From an uncultured Gammaproteobacteria bacterium (GTDB lineage Bacteria > Pseudomonadota > Gammaproteobacteria > Eutrophobiales > Eutrophobiaceae): 64,000 bases of DNA. The stretch's first letter is position 1; every line of letters begins with the position of its first letter. The stretch lies in NCBI GenBank assembly GCA_951812995.1, contig CATOTD010000006.1, positions 1 through 64,000 of the forward strand, in the 5' to 3' direction. The notes below the pieces were generated by a model, which was not told where the DNA came from, searched no databases, and was given only the letters and a program-made list of their open reading frames with translations. Positions 22,323 through 32,764 of this stretch are shown in pieces. Both the position numbers and the translations under genes were made by a program.

Positions 22323-23708
22323 GAGCTATTGTCAAAAGTAGTGTCTGACAAGTTAATCATGCGGTTGCCTTGTCGTTCTCAGTTACCTCGATTCCATCTT
22401 TAAACTTCACGCCTCCAATCACCTTGGCCAGGTGTCTGAAGCCTCGCAGTTTGCGCCAGGAATCTTCGGCACATAATCCCATCTTGTAGATCATCGTCAG
22501 CATCGTTATTCGTGTGATACGACCTTTCGCTTGCCGTGTCCTGTGCCGGATTGTGGCAAAACTCGACGGGGTGACATTCGTTGTCCTGATGTGGGTCCAG
22601 TGCTCTGCTGGAAAGTCATAAAATGCCAGCAACGCATCACGGTCTTTCGATAAGCATGGCCACTGCCTTGGGATACTTGACACCGAAACGTTCCTCAAAT
22701 GCATCAAATGCCTTCTCTGCATCAGTGCGCCCCTCTGCCATCCAAATGTCATGTAGCCCTTGTTTCGCTTTCTCCTGGACAGACTTCGGCAGATAGTTCA
22801 GTACATTACCGGTCTTATGCATCCAGTAGCGTTGTGCTGTTGTCTCAGGATAGACTTCTTCCAATGCTACCCAGAATCCCAGAGCACCGTCGCCAATCGC
22901 CAGCTTCGGTGGTTGGTTTAAACCTCGCTGTTTCAACGACAACAAGACTTCTCACCAGCTCTGCTTCGATTCCCTGACACCATCCTTAATTGCCAGGAAG
23001 TGCTTCTGACCGCGGCTGTTCACGCCAATGATGACCAGACAACACAATCAACCATCGTCACCTCGAAGACCACTGTAGATGCCATCAGTCCAGATATAGA
23101 CCCATTCGTCAGTCACTGAACGTGTACTCCAGGTTTTGTACTCTGATTCCCACTGACGTTTCAGGCGACCAACTGCATTGGCGGATAAGCCCTTGGCATC
23201 AGGCCCGACAATCACTTCCAGGGCGCTCTGCATCTGACCACTCGAAACACCCTGCAAATAAAGCCAGGGAATCGCCGCGTCCAGGGTCGCTGTACGCCGG
23301 ATGTAAGGAGGCACTATTAACGATTGGAAGCTCTCAGGCTCGCCTTCTCGGCTACGGATCTTTGGCACCGACACTGGTACTTTGCCAACACCGGTCAATA
23401 CTTCTCGTTCTGGGTGATAGCCATTGCGCACAACACGCTGTCTGCCTTCACTCGTTTTCTGATTATCAAAACTTGCCATCAACTCGGCCAACTCCGCCTG
23501 AATCGCTTCTGTTATCAGCTGTTTGGCACCGCTACGTAGCAATTCAGTCAACGGGTCAATATCCTCTGGTGTACCCAGATTAATCACAGTATCTTTTGTC
23601 ATGTGTGGCGTGCTCCTCTTGTTACTTTCGATTGCTAGACAAAACCGATTTCAGCAAGGCACGCCGCATACTTCAAATTTATTCAGACACCAGATTCGGT
23701 TATAACTC
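22323..23708 (-). mobile_element. IS256-family element type B, copy B2
   Basis: 1386 bp, bounded by GAGCTATTGTCAAAAGTAG and CGGTTATAACTC. It is inserted in A2 with a near-perfect 9-bp target duplication, which fixes the true ends of this element type and allows B1, B3, B4 and B5 to be delimited. Confidence 0.9.
22357..23602 (-). pseudogene. IS256 type B transposase, frameshifted (B2)
   Basis: N-terminal frame from MTKDTVINLGTPEDIDP to 'VYIWTDGIYSGLRGDDG' with a stop just after (TGA near 23048), a middle frame 'LGFWVALEEVYPETTAQRYW' to 'FGVKYPKAVAMLI' and a C-terminal frame from about 22650. At least two frame changes and one nonsense codon are present, so the gene is dead. Confidence 0.8.
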
Positions 23709-23717
23709 AGGCGCTGA

Positions 23718-24598
23718 TCGAGATGTATCTGGCAGGTGTTTCAGTACAACGTGTAGAAGACATTACCGCAGCATTGTGGGGTACCCGTGTCAGCTCAGGG
23801 ACTATTTCAAAGCTCAACCAGCGTATCTATGGGCAGATTGAAGAGTGGCGTAATCACCCCATAGAGGATGATTTCCCTTATGTATACCTGGACGGTGTTG
23901 TGCTCAAACGCAGTTGGGGCGGTGCAGTGAAGAACGTTTCTGTTCTAGTCGCCATCGGTGTTGGGGACGATGGATTCCGCCGCATTCCAGGGATTGTTGA
24001 AGGTACTAAGGAGGATAAGGCGGGATGGTCAGGATCCCTCCGTCATTTGCAGGCACGCGGTCTCAAGGGCATCAGGTTGGTGCTCAGTGATGCCTGTCTT
24101 GGGCGCCAGGAGTCGATAGGTGACTTCTACCCTGATGCTAAGTGGCAGCGTTGTATTGTGCACTTCTACCGCAACGTCTTCAGTCATGTGCCTCGTGGTC
24201 GTGTCAAAGAAGTCTCTCGCATGTTGCAGGCTATCCATGCATCTGAATATCTGGAATCAGCCAGGCATAAGGTCACGGAGGTCGAGAAGAAACTCAGGGA
24301 CATGAAGTTATCGAGTGTAGCGGATTGGCTGGGTAGTGCATGGCAGAGACCCTGACGTATTATCGGTTCCCGGCAGAGCACTGGATTCGCATTCGGACTA
24401 ACAATCCTTTGGAGAGGATCATTCGAGAAATCAGGCGGCGAACACGAGTAGTGGGTGCATTCCCGGATGGCAACTCGGCGTTGATGCTTTGTGCGGCAAG
24501 GCTTAGACACATCGCGGGGAGCTAGTAGGGAACGCGGACATATCTGAACATGGATTTGCTCCAAGAGATGGATAAAGAAAAGGATTTTCAGGTAGCGT
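23718..24598 (+). pseudogene. IS256 type A transposase, C-terminal piece (A2)
   Basis: Continues the split gene with 'EMYLAGVSVQRVEDITAALW', the catalytic Asp regions 'VYLDGVVLKRSW' and 'LVLSDACLG', and 'KWQRCIVHFYRNVFSHVPRG'. A frameshift near 24335 moves the end ('AETLTYYRFPAEHWIRIRTN' and 'NPLERIIREIRRRTRVVG', with the catalytic Glu) to another frame, and a stop lies near 24523. Confidence 0.8.
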
Positions 24599-24656
24599 AA
24601 CAACCAGATTTAAGGGAAAGCCAAATCAGAAAGTGCGAAAGATTATTGACACTACC

Positions 24657-25466
24657 GGGACTGAAAACGTTGCGGTAGAAGTGCACAATACAACGCTGCC
24701 AGCCAGCTTCAGGGTAGAAGTCACCGATAGACTCCTGGAGTCCAAGACAGGCATCACTGAGCACCAACCTGATGCCCTTGAGACCGCGTGCCTGCAAATG
24801 ACGCAGGAATCCTGACCATCCCACCTTATCCTCCTTAGTACCTTCAACAATCCCTGGAATGCGGCGGTAGCCATCGTCCCCAACACCGATGATGACCAGG
24901 CAACACAATCGACCATCGTCACCTCGAAGACCACTGTAGATGCCATCAGTCCAGATATAGACCCATTCATTAGACACGGAACGTGTACACCATTGCTTGT
25001 ATGTAGCTTCCCATTGCCGTTTCAAACAACCCACGACATTGGCCGACAGCCCTTTAGCCTCGGGTCCGACAATCGCTTCCAGTGCACTTTGCATCTGACC
25101 ACTCGAAACACCTTTCAAATAAAGCCAGGGAATCGCCGCATCCAGGGTCGCTGTGCGCCGGATGTAGGGCGGTACAAGCAAAGATTGAAAGCTCGCCGAC
25201 TCACCCTCACGGCTACGGATATTGGGCACCTCGACGCTGACCTTGCCAACCCCGATGATGATCTCTCGTTCTGGATGATGACCGCTACGGACAACGTGCT
25301 GGCGTACGTCAGCCGTTTTTTGATCATCATAATGCGTCATCAACTCATCTGGCTCTACCTGGACAGCTTCGGTGATTAACTGCTTCGCACCAGATCTGAG
25401 TCACTCTGTCAGTGGATCAATGCCCTCTGGTGTACCCAGATCAATCACAGTATTGTTTGTCATGTG
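24657..25466 (-). pseudogene. Chimeric IS256 transposase (B N-terminus, A core), truncated
   Basis: The open frame from 25343 reads type B ('VPNIRSREGESASFQSLLVP', 'WTDGIYSGLRGDDGRLCCLV') and passes in frame into type A ('IGVGDDGYRRIPGIVEGTKE', 'LSDACLGLQESIGDFYP'). In the 5' end, TTA to TGA changes 'PLTELLRSG' into a stop near 25400. The C-terminal domain with the catalytic Glu is absent. Confidence 0.75.
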
Positions 25467-25568
25467 TGGCGTACTCCTCTTGTTACTTTTGATTGCTAGA
25501 CAAAACCGATTCCAGCAAGATACGCCGCATACTTCAACCTATTCAGACCCCAGATTCGGTTATAACTC
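24657..25568 (-). mobile_element. Chimeric IS256 remnant: type B 5' part (B3) fused to type A middle
   Basis: From 25568 down to about 24890 the sequence is type B; from there to about 24660 it is type A in the same direction. The joint lies where both types encode an 'IGV/GDDG'-like stretch after the first catalytic Asp. No type B right end or type A right end belongs to it, so it is a recombination product. Confidence 0.75.
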
Positions 25569-25845
25569 CTCGGACTAGGGCTGAGTCGGGCGTGGTCGGG
25601 CGTGGTCGGGCTGGGTCGGGTCGGATCGGGTTGAGTCAAGTTGAGTGGGTTGGGTAGAGTTGAGCTGGGTTGAGGTTGGACTGAGTCAAGTCGAGTCGGG
25701 CTGAGTCGAGCTGGGTTGAGTCGAGTCGAGCTGGGTTGAGTCGGGTCGATCTGGGTTGAGTCGGGTCGAGCTGGGTTGAGGTTGGGTTGAGTTGAGGTCG
25801 GGCTGAGTCGGGCGTGGTCGGGCTAGGCTGAGTCGAGTCATGCAG
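25569..25845 (+). repeat. Degenerate G-rich pentanucleotide repeat, locus 1
   Basis: About 280 bases built from five-base units of the pattern G(A/G)G(T/C)(C/T), for example GAGTC, GGGCT, GGGTT and GAGCT, on the plus strand. A run of GGG triplets near 25588-25620 fits a G-quadruplex pattern (GGG separated by 7, 2 and 2 bases). It lies between IS debris and the 3' end of the SIMPL-domain gene. Related tracts occur near 43478 (same strand) and 56400-56700 (opposite strand). Confidence 0.85.
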
Positions 25846-25854
25846 TGTTAATAG

Positions 25855-26553
25855 TCAGAAAAACTGCACGCTGCCCGAGACCGTCACGGTCAGGGTACGG
25901 GTGCCGGCCTCAACAGCAGGCGCATCGGCCACCGCCATGCTGGAAAACTGAGTTGCCGCTCCCTGGTAAGCGGCGGGTCGTCTAAAGGCATTGGTATTCA
26001 CATTCAAACTAATGATCCTATAATCTTTATTATCCATATGTTTTTTTACGATGCCGATCCGACGCTTGAATGCTGCCAAGGCCTCTTCAATCAATTCATT
26101 CTCATAGTGATCACGTGTTTTTTTAGTTGTATTGAACTGCATTTGTCTGATCTGCAATTTTTCCTGTAGCACACCAGTGAGCTCGCTCAGCTTTGTCGTA
26201 TCTTTGCTTTTGAGCTGCAAGGCCTGACTAACACGCCACCCAACAACATCTCGATCTTTATAAATCGGATGGGTCTGATAGGCCTGTGTGCTGACATCGA
26301 TGCCTTTTTTATTTTTGCTCTGCGTTAAAGCCCAGGCCATATCACGATTGACTTTTTCTGAAATAATTTTTGGTGTCTTGCCCTGATGCTCTGTCACCAG
26401 CAGTACCTGCATTTCATCATTTGGAATATCTCGCTCGGCCTCGGCCTGAATATTGACACGGTTAAATAAAATCTCTGGCTCATGCGCATAACCATTGAAT
26501 GTGAACAAGCAAAGTACGACGATTAATGCGTTTTTGTGTCTGTTAAGAAACAT
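25855..26553 (-). CDS. SIMPL domain-containing (DUF541) periplasmic protein
   Basis: The start is the ATG giving MFLNRHKNALIVVLCLFTF, preceded by a GGAGAAAA site. A signal peptide ends near 'FNGYAHEPE'. The mature part shows the SIMPL pattern: 'VNIQAEAERDIPNDEMQV' near the start, 'GWRVSQALQLKSKDTTKLSE' in the middle and a C-terminal 'RTLTVTVSGSVQF' strand. About 232 residues. SIMPL proteins are periplasmic or outer-membrane associated, with poorly defined roles in stress and mechanics. The G-rich repeat begins 10 bases beyond the stop. Confidence 0.8.
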   Translation of the reverse strand: MFLNRHKNALIVVLCLFTFNGYAHEPEILFNRVNIQAEAERDIPNDEMQVLLVTEHQGKTPKIISEKVNRDMAWALTQSKNKKGIDVSTQAYQTHPIYKDRDVVGWRVSQALQLKSKDTTKLSELTGVLQEKLQIRQMQFNTTKKTRDHYENELIEEALAAFKRRIGIVKKHMDNKDYRIISLNVNTNAFRRPAAYQGAATQFSSMAVADAPAVEAGTRTLTVTVSGSVQFF

Positions 26554-26703
26554 ATTTTTCTCCGTTAAAATTAAATTTTTCATCTTGCAATTCACACCTC
26601 CATAAAAATCAAACAAACGCAACGACCGCTATTTGAACGCTGAACCAGTTACGAAAATTTGTCTCGAATAACCGATAACATTGATTGTTTATTTCTGCCG
26701 GAA

Positions 26704-27384
26704 TCACTTTTTTTTAAGTGCTTCCAGTTCTTTTTCCAATTTGTGGAGATGATCCAATACCGAATCCAGGCCATTTTGTACAGGGTCTGGCATGTCTTTG
26801 CTTTCCGCGTAGGCAGTAAAACCAATTTTTTTAGCCATGGCTGCACGTTGTGTGTTTTTGTCTTCTTCCTTACGTTTGACCACGATACGCCCCGGTACGC
26901 CCACCACAGTGGCATTGGGCGGCGTTTCTTTGACCACAACGGCGTTACAGCCGACCCGGGTACCGGCACCAATCGTGATAGGGCCTAATACCTTGGCACC
27001 CGCACCGATAACAACATTATCTCCCAAGGTTGGATGCCGTTTGCCTTTGTTCCAGGTCGTCCCACCGAGCGTGACACCGTGGTAGATAGAGACATCATGC
27101 CCTATCTCTGAAGTCTCACCAATCACAATGCCCATGCCATGATCGATAAAAAAACGTCGGCCAATTCGAGCTGCAGGATGAATCTCAATGCCGGTCATAA
27201 AGCGGGTGAAATGCGCCATCAAGCGGGCACTTAAATACAATCTTTTATGCCAAAGCCAATGACTAAAACGGTGTATGACAATGGCCTGAAACCCAGAGCA
27301 GGTGAAGATCGTCTCTAATATTGAACGTGCTGCAGGATCACGTTCAAAGACAACATCAATTTCTTCTTTAATGATACTAAACAT
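26704..27384 (-). CDS. cysE: Serine O-acetyltransferase
   Basis: Transfers acetyl from acetyl-CoA to serine, the first step of cysteine synthesis. 226 residues, the short EpsC-like form rather than the 273-residue E. coli form. The left-handed beta-helix hexapeptide repeats run through '[20 protein letters not shown]', '[20 protein letters not shown]' and '[20 protein letters not shown]'; catalytic His is in 'DHGMG' and 'YHGVTLGG'. Its start overlaps the valS stop by 8 bases (translational coupling). The C-terminal tail is charged and helical ([15 protein letters not shown]). Confidence 0.93.
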   Translation of the reverse strand: MFSIIKEEIDVVFERDPAARSILETIFTCSGFQAIVIHRFSHWLWHKRLYLSARLMAHFTRFMTGIEIHPAARIGRRFFIDHGMGIVIGETSEIGHDVSIYHGVTLGGTTWNKGKRHPTLGDNVVIGAGAKVLGPITIGAGTRVGCNAVVVKETPPNATVVGVPGRIVVKRKEEDKNTQRAAMAKKIGFTAYAESKDMPDPVQNGLDSVLDHLHKLEKELEALKKK

Positions 27385-30157
27385 TATTTTTTAGCAGTTT
27401 TGCGATTGCGTGTAGTTGTTTTTCGTAAGTATAAATTTCGTTTCGTGTCTCAACCAGACGTTGTTTTGCACTATCTACAACGTCAACGGGGGCGCGTTCA
27501 ACAAAGTACGGATTGTTTAATTTTTTTTCCAGTCCTGATTGCGCATTTTGCAATTTTTCAATAGCACGCTCCAAACGTTTTTTTTCTGCTTTTGGATCCA
27601 TTATATCCGCTAAAGGGACGAATAATGTCATCTCACCGGCCAGTGCCATGACAGCATCATCCATTTTATTTTCAGCAATTTTGATCGACTCGATGCCTCC
27701 CAATGTTTTTATATAAGCCTGCTGCGCGGCCAGCCATTGAGACTCATCAGACGTTCCGTGTTGAACGAAAACACTCAATTTTTTACCCGGTGAAATATCG
27801 CGCTCAGAGCGGATGCGTCTAACAGCCATGATAAATGATTTTATCCATTCTATTTGTTCTACGGCATGTTGGTTCTGTGCAAACGTAGCTTGATGCGGGA
27901 ATGATTCAAGCATAATACTTTTGCCTTGCTTGCCGAGCAAGGGGGCAACACGTTGCCAAAGCGTTTCAGTAATAAAAGGCATAAAAGGATGTAAGGCACG
28001 TTGTAAGGTTTCAAGTACATTTAGTAGTGTGTATAAGGTGCCGCGTTTTTCTGCAACGCTCGCAGTTTCGCTATTTAAGGTGGTCTTTGATAATTCAATA
28101 TACCATGCACAATACGTATCCCAGGTAAACTCATACAGTGCTTGTGTTGCAAGATCAAAGCGATAGGTGCGTATGCCTTCATGCGTTGCCGCGATTACCG
28201 TTGCTAATTTTGTTGTAATCCAGCACTCTGCAAGCCCCAATATTTTTTCACCTTGCGTCATGTCAAGGGCCTGGGTTGCGACATTTTGCATAACGAAAGC
28301 GGTCGCATTCCAAAGTTTGTTACAAAAATTTCTATGACCCTGGATGCGTCCCGTTTCAAAATTAATGAATCGACCCTGCGTTGCCAATGTGGCAAAGGTA
28401 AAACGTAGTGCATCTGTGCCATAGGCTTCAATCCCATGCGGAAAGTGTTTGCGTGTCACGATAGCTATTTTTGTGGCCTCTTTGGGCTGCATCAAACCGC
28501 TGGTTCGTTTATGGATGAGTGCTTCTAGTTGAATGCCCGCTATCAAATCAATTGGATCGAGTACATTGCCCTTGGACTTGGACATTTTTTGCCCCTCGCC
28601 ATCACGCACCAGTCCATGGATATAAACTTCCTTGAAAGGTACATCGCCCATGAACTTAAGCCCCATCATGATCATCCGTGCGACCCAAAAGAAAATTATA
28701 TCGAAGCCGGTTACCAATACATGGGTGGGGTAGAATTTATCCAGCGCGGGTGTTTTGTTTGGCCAGCCCAAGGTAGAAAATGGCCATAAGGCAGATGAGA
28801 ACCAAGTGTCTAGTACATCCTCATCTTGTTTAAGCTCGATATTGCCAAGATTATATTTTGCTCTAACGGCGGCCTCGTCATGACCAACATAAATATTGCC
28901 AGCAGTATCATACCAGGCTGGAATACGATGGCCCCACCAAAGCTGGCGACTGATGCACCAATCTTGAATATTGTGCATCCATTCAAAGAAGGTCTTGTCC
29001 CAGTTAGCTGGTACGAATTTTATAGCGCCTTCCCGCACAGCTTTTATCGCTGGATCAGCCAGCGGTTGGATTTTCACATACCATTGATCGGTTAGATACG
29101 GTTCGATGACGGCCTGTGAACGGTCGCCACGCGGCACCATGAGTTTATGGTCGTCTATCTTTTCGATGAAGCCCAGTGCTTCAAGATCAGTCACGATCTG
29201 TCGCCGCGCTGCGTAGCGACCCAGTCCGCGATATTTTGCGGGTGCTGCATCATTCAATGTTGCATCAACAGTAAAAATATTTATCTTTTCCAGTTTATGC
29301 CTCTCGCCTACGTCATAGTCATTAAAATCATGTGCGGGCGTGATCTTGACACAACCGGTACCAAACTCAGGATCAACATAATCATCCGCTATAATCGGCA
29401 ATGTTCGCTCTGTCAACGGTAGCCGCACTGCTTGGCCGACTAGACTCTGATAGCGCTCATCGTCAGGATGCACGGCAATGGCGGCATCACCGAGCATGGT
29501 CTCGGGTCGTGTCGTCGCGACGATAATATATTCACGTCCATCAACGGGTGTGCTTAATGGGTAGCGCATATGCCAGAGATGACCGGCCTCTTCTGTTGCG
29601 ATAACTTCAAGATCAGAGATGGCGGTATGCAACACGGGATCCCAGTTTACCAATCGCTTGCCGCGATAGATTAGCCCCTCATCGTATAGACGCACGAAGA
29701 CCTCCTTGACCGCCGCTGACAAACCATCATCCATAGTAAAGCGTTCGCGTGACCAGTCCATTGAGGCGCCAAGTCGGCGTGATTGCTGCGTGATGGTATT
29801 GCCCGAATGCTCTTTCCAATCCCATACTGCGGCAATGAATTTTTCCCGACCCAGATCATGACGCGAGATATTCTTTTGTTGTAACTGTCGCTCAACAACC
29901 ATCTGTGTTGCGATACCCGCATGATCGGTACCACATTGCCATAAGGTGTCATCACCTTGCATACGATGGTAACGTATCAGAATATCCATCAAAGTTTGTT
30001 GGAAGGCATGCCCCATGTGCAGGCTGCCGGTAACGTTGGGTGGTGGCAACATGATGCAATAGGGATCACCCACCCCGCTCGGCGCGAAGTAGTTATGCTG
30101 CTCCCAATCAGCGTAGCACTTGGCTTCTATTGTTTCGGGTTTATAGGTTTTATCCAT
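27377..30157 (-). CDS. valS: Valyl-tRNA synthetase
   Basis: Class I aminoacyl-tRNA synthetase, 926 residues. The HIGH motif is 'HMGH' at 47-50 and the KMSKS motif is 'KMSKSKGN' near residue 523. The CP1 editing domain lies between them, with '[10 protein letters not shown]' near 212. The anticodon-binding domain and a C-terminal coiled coil ([20 protein letters not shown]) complete the normal layout. It is last but one in the pepA-holC-hypothetical-valS-cysE cluster, consistent with the E. coli pepA-holC-valS order. Confidence 0.97.
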   Translation of the reverse strand: MDKTYKPETIEAKCYADWEQHNYFAPSGVGDPYCIMLPPPNVTGSLHMGHAFQQTLMDILIRYHRMQGDDTLWQCGTDHAGIATQMVVERQLQQKNISRHDLGREKFIAAVWDWKEHSGNTITQQSRRLGASMDWSRERFTMDDGLSAAVKEVFVRLYDEGLIYRGKRLVNWDPVLHTAISDLEVIATEEAGHLWHMRYPLSTPVDGREYIIVATTRPETMLGDAAIAVHPDDERYQSLVGQAVRLPLTERTLPIIADDYVDPEFGTGCVKITPAHDFNDYDVGERHKLEKINIFTVDATLNDAAPAKYRGLGRYAARRQIVTDLEALGFIEKIDDHKLMVPRGDRSQAVIEPYLTDQWYVKIQPLADPAIKAVREGAIKFVPANWDKTFFEWMHNIQDWCISRQLWWGHRIPAWYDTAGNIYVGHDEAAVRAKYNLGNIELKQDEDVLDTWFSSALWPFSTLGWPNKTPALDKFYPTHVLVTGFDIIFFWVARMIMMGLKFMGDVPFKEVYIHGLVRDGEGQKMSKSKGNVLDPIDLIAGIQLEALIHKRTSGLMQPKEATKIAIVTRKHFPHGIEAYGTDALRFTFATLATQGRFINFETGRIQGHRNFCNKLWNATAFVMQNVATQALDMTQGEKILGLAECWITTKLATVIAATHEGIRTYRFDLATQALYEFTWDTYCAWYIELSKTTLNSETASVAEKRGTLYTLLNVLETLQRALHPFMPFITETLWQRVAPLLGKQGKSIMLESFPHQATFAQNQHAVEQIEWIKSFIMAVRRIRSERDISPGKKLSVFVQHGTSDESQWLAAQQAYIKTLGGIESIKIAENKMDDAVMALAGEMTLFVPLADIMDPKAEKKRLERAIEKLQNAQSGLEKKLNNPYFVERAPVDVVDSAKQRLVETRNEIYTYEKQLHAIAKLLKNNV

Positions 30158-30260
30158 TCTGTATTACACATAGTTGTCGGGGGCTACAGCATCCTTTTTA
30201 TGGGGGAGAGCGCATCGTCTGTCGCTCGTTCAGGGCAATTTTTCGAGCTACAGATTATTA

Positions 30261-30668
30261 TTATTTTCTGATCTGATTTTTATCCGTGTTGTCTGTGTTT
30301 TTGTGTAATTCCTCGGCTAACCGGATTTTGACTTTAGCAAGGATGCTGTCTTTAAGATCGCGTATCAATTTATCTAAATCTGGTGCTATTTCCTTATCAA
30401 TCCTGTTGATAATGTCATCTATAAGCAAGTCTTCTTTTTTATTTGGTGTTGTTGTTTTATCGTCAGCAGGAATATCTTTATTTATCTTGACAGGCTCTAT
30501 CAGGACCGGTATCCCGTCTGTGCCTACTTTTAAGCGCGGTACTTTTTCTGGATCGGATGTGGTTCTTTTTTTTGCTAAAAGCCGCTCCAGCTTATCGATG
30601 CGATTTAACAGATCATTACGGTTTGAATCCGATAATGGTTTAACTGAATTATTTGTAGAATCAGCCAT
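30261..30668 (-). CDS. Hypothetical charged protein between holC and valS
   Basis: 135 residues, highly charged, with no membrane segment. It begins MADSTNNSVKPLSDSNRNDL, has a short coiled-coil stretch (LLNRIDKLERLLAKK), a Pro/Lys linker (PADDKTTTPNKKEDL) and a C-terminal helical region (KDSILAKVKIRLAEELHK). Its ATG overlaps the holC stop by 8 bases, so it is translationally coupled. No family recognised; the position suggests a function tied to this operon, but nothing more can be said. Confidence 0.7.
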   Translation of the reverse strand: MADSTNNSVKPLSDSNRNDLLNRIDKLERLLAKKRTTSDPEKVPRLKVGTDGIPVLIEPVKINKDIPADDKTTTPNKKEDLLIDDIINRIDKEIAPDLDKLIRDLKDSILAKVKIRLAEELHKNTDNTDKNQIRK

Positions 30669-31101
30669 GTTCTGTCAGATTTTCAATTTTGTGGTTATGT
30701 ATTTCATAGTGCGCTTTTTGATATTGGCGATAGCGTTTACGGGCCTGTTGCTTAGTTGATTCATCACCACTTACAATTTCAATTATCCGATCAAAACGCG
30801 CCGCGAATTTTGGAATATCAGAGGCTAGATTGATCATGACATGAGCAAGATCAGGAAAACGATCGCTATACCCGATAGTAACGGGCGTTACGGCATCGAT
30901 GTTGTCGCTTAATAGTGCGTGGGGCACAAAACTAATATCCTTATAAACCCACAGCAAGTCATCAAATTTTGTCGCGGTTGCTTCAGATTGCGTGTGTACA
31001 TGCACGCTATGGGTGCCGCCCCATGCTTTAGCAGTCATCACACAAGCGTATCGCTCACTATTGACGCTTGAGGACAATATGTGAAAGTCGACACACGGCA
31101 T
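30661..31101 (-). CDS. holC: DNA polymerase III chi subunit
   Basis: Part of the clamp-loader accessory pair chi/psi that links the replisome to SSB. The start is placed at ATG (MPCVDFHILSSS), six bases after the pepA stop. Chi hallmarks are the N-terminal 'VDFHIL', 'DDLLWVYKDISFVPH' (compare 'D..LW.....FiPH') and the following 'PVTIGYSDRFPDLAHVMINL'. About 146 residues, normal. Confidence 0.93.
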   Translation of the reverse strand: MPCVDFHILSSSVNSERYACVMTAKAWGGTHSVHVHTQSEATATKFDDLLWVYKDISFVPHALLSDNIDAVTPVTIGYSDRFPDLAHVMINLASDIPKFAARFDRIIEIVSGDESTKQQARKRYRQYQKAHYEIHNHKIENLTEHG

Positions 31102-31107
31102 AATCAA

Positions 31108-32613
31108 TCACTTACGCCGAGGTTGAGCGACTTGATTGAGCAGATATTGCACAAGCAATGCGACAGGTCGTCCCGTGGCACCTTTGTTTTTGCCGGAAAG
31201 CCAGGCCGTGCCCGCGATATCGAGGTGTGCCCAATAATGTTTTTCCGCAAATCGCGACAAGAAACAGGCCGCCGTGATCGTGCCTGCATCGCGGCCGCCA
31301 ATATTAGCCATGTCTGCAAAGGGGCTATCAAGCAACTGCTGATATTCATCCCATAAAGGTAATTGCCAAGCCCGGTCGAAAGACTCATCGCCCGCATTCA
31401 GTAATTCTCGCGCTAGCGGGTTATGATTGCTGAGCAAACCCGTTGCATATTTGCCCAATGCAACAACACAAGCACCGGTTAAGGTTGCAATATCAATAAT
31501 AACGGCAGGATTAAACTTTTCACTGTAGGTGATGGCATCGCATAATATTAAACGACCTTCGGCATCCGTATTGAGTACTTCAACAGTCAGCCCCGACATG
31601 CTGGTAAAGATGTCGCCCGGATTGGTCGCCTTGCCGCTAGGCATGTTTTCAACCGCAGGAATAATACCCACCACGTTAATAGCCAAGCCTAGTTCGACAA
31701 CTGTCGCGAGTGTGCCAAGTACAGATGCCGCGCCACACATATCGTATTTCATTTCATCCATTGCCGAGGCCGGCTTGAGTGAAATACCGCCCGTGTCGAA
31801 GGTAACGCCTTTCCCCACCAACACAACCGGCCTTTGCGATTTTTTCGCGCCTTTGTACTCAAGCGTGATTAATTTTGCTGGTCTGTCTGAACCTTGAGCG
31901 ACACACAACAATGATCCCATCCCCAGTTTTTTCATGTCCGCCTCTTCCAGTATCTTCACGGTCAATGCGCGACGACCTTTGGCGAGCGCAGTCGCTTGTT
32001 GTGCAAGATGCGTTGGTGTGCAGACATTAGACGGCCGATTAGCAATATCCCGCGTTAGTTTGATGCCGTTGGCTATGGCGCGTCCTTCCTGTAGAGCAAT
32101 TTCACATTGCGGCAGTTCACGGCGTGTTGGCACGGTGAATGTTATTTTTCGTAATGGCCGTTTGTTTTTTTGTTTTTTTGTTTTAAATTCATTGAACTGA
32201 TAGAGGACGTGTTCGGCAATTTGAACGGCCTGTCTGATATTCCAATAATGATCGTGTCCTTTTATAGTCAGTTCACTCAGGTAGTTCACGCCATCCAATG
32301 AGCCAGTTTTATTCAATACGCGAATACTGTTTGCCATGATGATACGATAGTTTCGATCATCGATTTCTCTTTCTTTACCACAGCCGATAAGCAAAACCCG
32401 ATCAGCTACCATGCCTGGCACATTATGCAATAATAAGTATTGCCCCTTGGCACCATTCATATCACCCCGACGTATCAGATTCGATAAATATTTTTTACTA
32501 ACGGCATCAATCGCCTTGGCTGGCGTTGATAATTGCCTTGATTCAAATACACCGACAACGACACAAGCCGTTCGTTGTTTTTCAGGGTTGCCGCTTTTTA
32601 TATTGAACTCCAT
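31108..32613 (-). CDS. pepA: Leucyl aminopeptidase (PepA, family M17)
   Basis: Removes N-terminal residues from peptides; a hexameric two-metal enzyme, and in E. coli also a DNA-binding factor for Xer recombination. 501 residues. Metal and catalytic motifs are 'VGKGVTFDTGGISLKPASAM' (Lys and Asp), 'MKYDMCGAASVLG' (Asp) and the signature 'NTDAEGRLILCD' (Asp, Glu, Arg). It is the first gene of the pepA-holC-valS cluster and divergent from lptF; the 151-base gap should hold both promoters. Confidence 0.97.
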   Translation of the reverse strand: MEFNIKSGNPEKQRTACVVVGVFESRQLSTPAKAIDAVSKKYLSNLIRRGDMNGAKGQYLLLHNVPGMVADRVLLIGCGKEREIDDRNYRIIMANSIRVLNKTGSLDGVNYLSELTIKGHDHYWNIRQAVQIAEHVLYQFNEFKTKKQKNKRPLRKITFTVPTRRELPQCEIALQEGRAIANGIKLTRDIANRPSNVCTPTHLAQQATALAKGRRALTVKILEEADMKKLGMGSLLCVAQGSDRPAKLITLEYKGAKKSQRPVVLVGKGVTFDTGGISLKPASAMDEMKYDMCGAASVLGTLATVVELGLAINVVGIIPAVENMPSGKATNPGDIFTSMSGLTVEVLNTDAEGRLILCDAITYSEKFNPAVIIDIATLTGACVVALGKYATGLLSNHNPLARELLNAGDESFDRAWQLPLWDEYQQLLDSPFADMANIGGRDAGTITAACFLSRFAEKHYWAHLDIAGTAWLSGKNKGATGRPVALLVQYLLNQVAQPRRK

Positions 32614-32764
32614 ACTATCTCCAGGGTTGTAGGGACATTTGGTGAATTATTTGTGTTGTTCTATTTTTGTTAAAAACCAGAAAAAATGATAAAAACCGTG
32701 ATTTTAGTTAAGTTTATTCATTTATCTTAAATTAAGCAAAGTCTGATTGTATGTGCCAGGAACC

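Larger units (their letters stand above)
21893..24656 (+). mobile_element. IS256-family element type A, copy A2, split by B2
   Basis: The left end GATAACCTAAATTATCTTTC and right end GTGCGAAAGATTATTGACAC form imperfect inverted repeats. The copy is interrupted at 22323-23708 by an IS256 type B element in the opposite direction, with a 9-bp duplication (AGGCACTGA / AGGCGCTGA, one mismatch). Removing B2 restores the coding frame across 'EEAL.EMYLAG'. Confidence 0.85.
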
